This document shows, one piece after another, positions 62,885 through 64,000 of a stretch of DNA of 64,000 nt (within the stretch, counting starts at the first letter, position 1; every line of letters starts with the position of its first letter). The DNA lies in the NCBI RefSeq assembly GCF_024713975.1, contig NC_091094.1, positions 21,352,501 to 21,416,500 on the forward strand. The letters run 5' to 3'. This DNA comes from Paralichthys olivaceus. Taxonomy: Eukaryota; Chordata; Actinopteri; Pleuronectiformes; Paralichthyidae. Below the pieces are notes generated by a model. It made no database searches. It saw only the letters and a list, made by a program, of their open reading frames with translations, and had not been told where the DNA came from. The translations under genes and the position numbers were made by a program.

Positions 62885-63690
62885 AAATCACCATATACAT
62901 TGGGGGGGACATGTCCCCCCCAATATTCAGATATGCTCAAAATGTCCCCCCCAATATCTATCTGATTAAAAAAAAAAAAAAAAAGTCAGGCAACCACATA
63001 CACATCCCACTGTCCGAAATAATCAATAGCAAAAAAGTCATTTAATCATTATTATAGCTAAACATAAGACATTTTTGATATAGGCTAGTTACTACCGGTT
63101 GTAGGATTGCAGTTATGCGTGGTTTGTCCAGATGGTGTTGCCCGCCGTACAATACCATGTTGACACACCACCCCATCCAGCAGAATTCATTGCTCGACTG
63201 CTGTGGGTATGTCAAACCCTCTCTCTGTTTTTCATTACTTTCAAACATATTTAAAAGTGGAAAATCAGAATGTAGCCTAATATGAATGTTACTAATCGAC
63301 TATATTAAAGTTGTTGATTATATTTTTTGTTAAGTGTTATGAAAATGTAATTTCATGAATGGTCTTGCAAGGAATAGCCTACTAGCTAGCTGGCTAACAT
63401 TAGCTAACATTCTGACAGGAATTCTGAGCTAACTCACTAGTATAATGTTAGGCTACATTCCATTTACAGGTATTAGCTAGTGAACAGCCAGAGCAACTAA
63501 CATGAGGAGAGGAGAAGTTTCCCAGCTCCTATATCGAACCATATTATATTTGTAAGAAAACCCACATGAAGTTTGAGTGTCAATCATTTATGTAGCACGT
63601 CAATTTCACAGTGAGTCATCATGAGCAAGAGGAAGAGTGGCAGCGATATAAGACTGTTTTTTTGGGCAGCTTCAGAAAAGAAATAAAGTA
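62885..63690 (+). mobile_element. Probable hAT-type element with start of a ZMYM1/TTF-finger transposase gene
   Basis: The left part carries the odd palindromic string GGGGGGGACATGTCCCCCCC and a second TGTCCCCCCCAATAT copy, followed by an A run at 62970. At 63622 an ATG opens MSKRKSGSDIRLFF, which resembles the N-terminus of fish zinc-finger-MYM-type-1-like, hAT-derived proteins. The frame then meets a stop after about 21 codons, next to a GTAAGT string. The rest would lie in introns or outside the window. Identification is by resemblance only; this copy may be dead. Confidence 0.45.
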
Positions 63691-64000
63691 AGTTCAGAGC
63701 AGTGAGAAAATGAGTAATTACCATTAATGTCAAGGAGTCAATATAGTATAATCAAATAGGCTTTCTAGTCTATAATTTACTATGTCTAGTCCAGTAATTT
63801 TAAGACAAAATGGGGGACAACCTTGAACAAATTGCAACAGAAGCAAATGCAACTGATTTTATATCCTCAACATGAGGGAAAAAATCCCTGGAGAATCCCA
63901 TTTCCCAAGTTTCAAAAAAGACCCAAATATAGTCCATTCGCTAGCCTCATTATTTTCCTCACGTGAATAGGGTAAAATGTTTAACCCGCCTTAGATATCA
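63691..64000. other. Window edge, nothing recognised
   Basis: AT-rich sequence with no exon seen; it may be an intron of the hAT-like element that starts to the left. Confidence 0.4.

Noticed and set aside
1..64000. CRISPR arrays, bacterial operons, riboswitches or viral genomes
   Set aside because: No spaced direct repeats of CRISPR type, no prokaryotic gene layout and no recognisable viral genes; the repeats present are microsatellites and eukaryotic transposable elements.

Overview
This is a nuclear, vertebrate-type window, and most likely a ray-finned fish. It has multi-exon genes with GT-AG introns, many long (GT)n/(CA)n microsatellites, intron-embedded tRNA genes and several interspersed repeats that I recognise as typical of teleosts. 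The three protein-coding genes match the human 3p14.1 neighbours EOGT, TMF1 and UBA3 in identity, order and common orientation. The exon models below were built by hand. Every junction keeps phase, and the deduced lengths are 525, 1158 and 462 residues, against 527, 1093 and 463 (from memory) in human.

Layout. Positions 1 to about 13.3 kb hold no recognisable exon: microsatellites, purine/pyrimidine tracts and a CpG-richer block at about 7.75-9.1 kb that could be the promoter or first exon of a neighbouring gene (TAFA4 lies there in human; here this is inference only). EOGT lies at 13.35-26.26 kb (minus strand). Its introns hold two intact tRNA-Glu genes on its own strand, a third tRNA-Glu on the opposite strand, a tRNA-Arg(ACG), an internally deleted Tc1-like transposon and two long CA/GT tracts next to splice sites. 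TMF1 lies at 27.95-38.19 kb (minus), with a decayed tRNA-Arg in one intron. A split L1/Tx1-type LINE with a foldback element inserted in it fills 38.85-40.2 kb. UBA3 lies at 41.23-46.29 kb (minus). From about 46.4 to 64 kb I find no gene, only dispersed repeats: a tRNA-like SINE, three short elements flanked by TTAA, and a piece at the right edge that resembles the start of a hAT transposase gene.

The three genes work in different pathways. EOGT adds O-GlcNAc to EGF repeats in the ER lumen. TMF1 is a Golgi coiled-coil protein. UBA3 is the catalytic half of the NEDD8 E1. I see no evidence that they act together, so the conserved order is a synteny fact and not an operon-like unit.

I did not find a wholly new biological system. 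The points most worth a second look are: an inverted duplicate in EOGT that seems to carry a tRNA-Glu gene together with the edge of a coding exon; splice acceptors built directly on microsatellites; an upstream ORF in the EOGT leader that ends only through splicing; and a repeat that runs up to a UBA3 splice donor.
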